Below are positions 4,206-5,471 of a stretch of 5,471 nt of DNA, piece by piece (within the stretch, counting starts at the first letter, position 1; each line of letters begins with the position of its first letter). A model generated the notes under the pieces. The model had not been told where the DNA came from. It saw nothing but the letters and a program-made list of their open reading frames with translations, and did no database searches. Source of the stretch: Actinomycetota bacterium (lineage in GTDB: Bacteria; Actinomycetota; Humimicrobiia; Humimicrobiales; Humimicrobiaceae); the NCBI GenBank assembly GCA_003563375.1, contig PWSB01000114.1, positions 1 to 5,471 of the forward strand, read 5' to 3'. The translations under genes were made by a program, and so were the position numbers.

Positions 4206-5471
4206 GTGAGTTTAGATAGTTTATTTTGCCCCTCCTCGGTTGCTGTTATAGGGGCATCCAGGGAAAGCGGCAAGGTCGGTAATACCATCCTCAACAATAT
4301 CATCAATTCTCAATTTGAAGGCAAGATCTTCCCCATAAACCCCAAAACAGACATAATACACGGGCTTAAATGCTATGACTCCATATTAAATGTTCCCCAG
4401 GATGTAGACCTTGCAGTCATAGTCGTGCCGGGAAAACATGTCCTTCCTCTGTTAGAGCAATGCCACAAGAAAAATGTGGGCGCAGCCATTATAATATCTG
4501 CGGGTTTTAAGGAAGTTGGAAAAGAAGGGGCAAAACTGGAGATGGAACTGGTAAGAAAAGCCAAAGAATACGGGATCAGGATACTGGGCCCCAATTGTCT
4601 GGGATTGATAAACACTTCATGTCCTATCGATGCTTCCTTTTCACCCACCCTCCCTGATAGTGGAAGCATAAGTTTTATATCACAATCAGGTGCCCTGGGC
4701 ACCTCGGTGTTAGACTGGGCTAAATATTCAAATATAGGGATATCCAAATTCGTATCCCTCGGAAATAAATCCGATATCTCGGAAAATGACTGCATACAGT
4801 TTATGAAGGATGATGAAAGCTGCAATGTGATAACGGCATACCTTGAAGGGGTAAAAGACGGAAGGGAATTTATAGATATTTGCAGCCAGGTCTCCAAAAA
4901 GAAGCCTATTATCGTGGTAAAGGCCGGAAATACAAGTGCCGGGGCCAAAGCTGTGTCCTCACACACGGGTACACTGGCAGGCTCAGGTGCAGCATACACC
5001 GCTTCTTTTAAGCAATCAGGGATAATCAGGGCCAATACTATAAAAAACCTTTTTGACTATGCTAACACTTTTGCAAATCAACCATTGCCTAACGGGAAAA
5101 AAGTTGCAATAATAACAAATGCCGGGGGTCCGGGGATTATGGCCACGGATGCCTGTGAAAATCATAATATTTCGCTGGCTTCACTGGACAAAGAGACCAT
5201 AGAAAAACTAAAGGAATTTTTACCCGGAGCGGCAAACTTTTATAACCCCATAGATGTTCTGGGAGATGCGGGTTCGGACAGGTATCAAAAAACACTGGAA
5301 ACGGTGCTAAGGGATGAAAACGTTAATGCAGCGATCGTCATATTGACCCCCCAGACGGTTACACAGCCTTACGAGACAGCACAGGCCATCGTGGAGGAAT
5401 GGAAAGACATAAATGAGAAAGTCCCGCTTATCTGCTGTTTTATGGGAGGCGCGGCGGTAAAAAGAGGGATA
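4206..5471 (+). CDS. Acetyl/acyl-CoA synthetase, ADP-forming (ACD/PatZ superfamily), N-terminal 422 residues (3' end outside window)
   Basis: Enzymes of this family interconvert acyl-CoA + ADP + Pi with acid + ATP + CoA in the cytosol, and in anaerobes often make ATP while releasing acetate or other acids. The frame is open to the window edge. The GTG at 4206 has GGAGG (4195-4199) with 6-nt spacing. Domains in order: a CoA-binding Rossmann domain with GASRESGKVG (16-25), GPNCLG (128-133), and a succinyl-CoA-synthetase-like domain with SQSGALG (159-165). His253 lies in SSHTGTLAGSG and matches the phosphohistidine of ACD alpha subunits. A third, ligase-type domain starts near 300 and carries NAGGPG (305-310). 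An alpha-only protein would end near residue 460; a fused alpha-beta enzyme would run to about 700. A C-terminal acetyltransferase domain (protein acetyltransferase Pat) cannot be excluded because the end is missing. Substrate cannot be told from the sequence. Confidence 0.92.
   Translation, partial: MSLDSLFCPSSVAVIGASRESGKVGNTILNNIINSQFEGKIFPINPKTDIIHGLKCYDSILNVPQDVDLAVIVVPGKHVLPLLEQCHKKNVGAAIIISAGFKEVGKEGAKLEMELVRKAKEYGIRILGPNCLGLINTSCPIDASFSPTLPDSGSISFISQSGALGTSVLDWAKYSNIGISKFVSLGNKSDISENDCIQFMKDDESCNVITAYLEGVKDGREFIDICSQVSKKKPIIVVKAGNTSAGAKAVSSHTGTLAGSGAAYTASFKQSGIIRANTIKNLFDYANTFANQPLPNGKKVAIITNAGGPGIMATDACENHNISLASLDKETIEKLKEFLPGAANFYNPIDVLGDAGSDRYQKTLETVLRDENVNAAIVILTPQTVTQPYETAQAIVEEWKDINEKVPLICCFMGGAAVKRGI

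Noticed and set aside
4373..5035. A 220-codon open frame on the minus strand inside the acyl-CoA synthetase gene
   Set aside because: It is antisense to a clearly conserved coding frame with all family motifs, has no ribosome binding site that stands out, and its translation shows no recognisable domain; codon bias of the real gene explains it.
1..5471. Search by eye for mobile elements, phage genes, CRISPR repeats, tRNA/rRNA genes, toxin-antitoxin or defence systems
   Set aside because: All coding capacity is taken by recognisable core genes, intergenic gaps are short, and none of these signatures was seen.

Overview
The window is a compact housekeeping stretch of an AT-rich bacterial chromosome. 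It carries eight protein genes, two cut by the window edges, and no RNA gene, mobile element, CRISPR array or phage-like sequence that I can see. Arginine is written mostly AGG/AGA and isoleucine very often ATA. Shine-Dalgarno sequences are strong. Promoters fit a standard sigma-70/sigma-A pattern. Gene content and order (rsmB, an inverted rpmB, a fakA/yloV-type gene, then rsmD, coaD and rpmF) point to a Gram-positive-type anaerobe: a clostridial Firmicute, or a low-GC deep-branching actinobacterial lineage. The SepIVA-like gene between coaD and rpmF and the ADP-forming acyl-CoA synthetase are compatible with either. The sequence alone does not settle the phylum.

Layout. 1-267 is the C-terminal end of rsmB (16S rRNA m5C methyltransferase), running rightward. 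It meets rpmB (bL28, minus strand, 270-461) tail to tail with 2 bp between the stop codons. 462-663 is a very AT-rich divergent promoter region serving rpmB to the left and fakA to the right. 664-3900 looks like one rightward operon with very small gaps: fakA (fatty-acid kinase ATP-binding subunit), rsmD (16S rRNA m2G methyltransferase), coaD (phosphopantetheine adenylyltransferase) and a coiled-coil protein resembling the mycobacterial division factor SepIVA. A new promoter with an inverted repeat precedes rpmF (bL32, 3991-4179). rpmF is followed 26 bp later by an ADP-forming acetyl/acyl-CoA synthetase that runs off the right edge.

How the genes fit together. Four genes serve the ribosome (rsmB, rpmB, rsmD, rpmF). 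Three touch acyl/CoA metabolism: FakA makes acyl-phosphate, CoaD makes dephospho-CoA, and the synthetase interconverts acyl-CoA plus ADP with acid plus ATP. One is probably linked to envelope growth or division. Compared with the B. subtilis/clostridial version of this locus, several usual members are missing between retained neighbours: asp23/yloU, recG, and the DUF177/YceD gene normally beside rpmF.

The most unusual direct observation is that rsmD is complete and intact but has no ATG, GTG or TTG start. An ATC sits where the ATG should be, behind a correctly placed Shine-Dalgarno remnant. I did not find a convincing undescribed multi-gene system; the window is otherwise an ordinary, condensed core-gene region.
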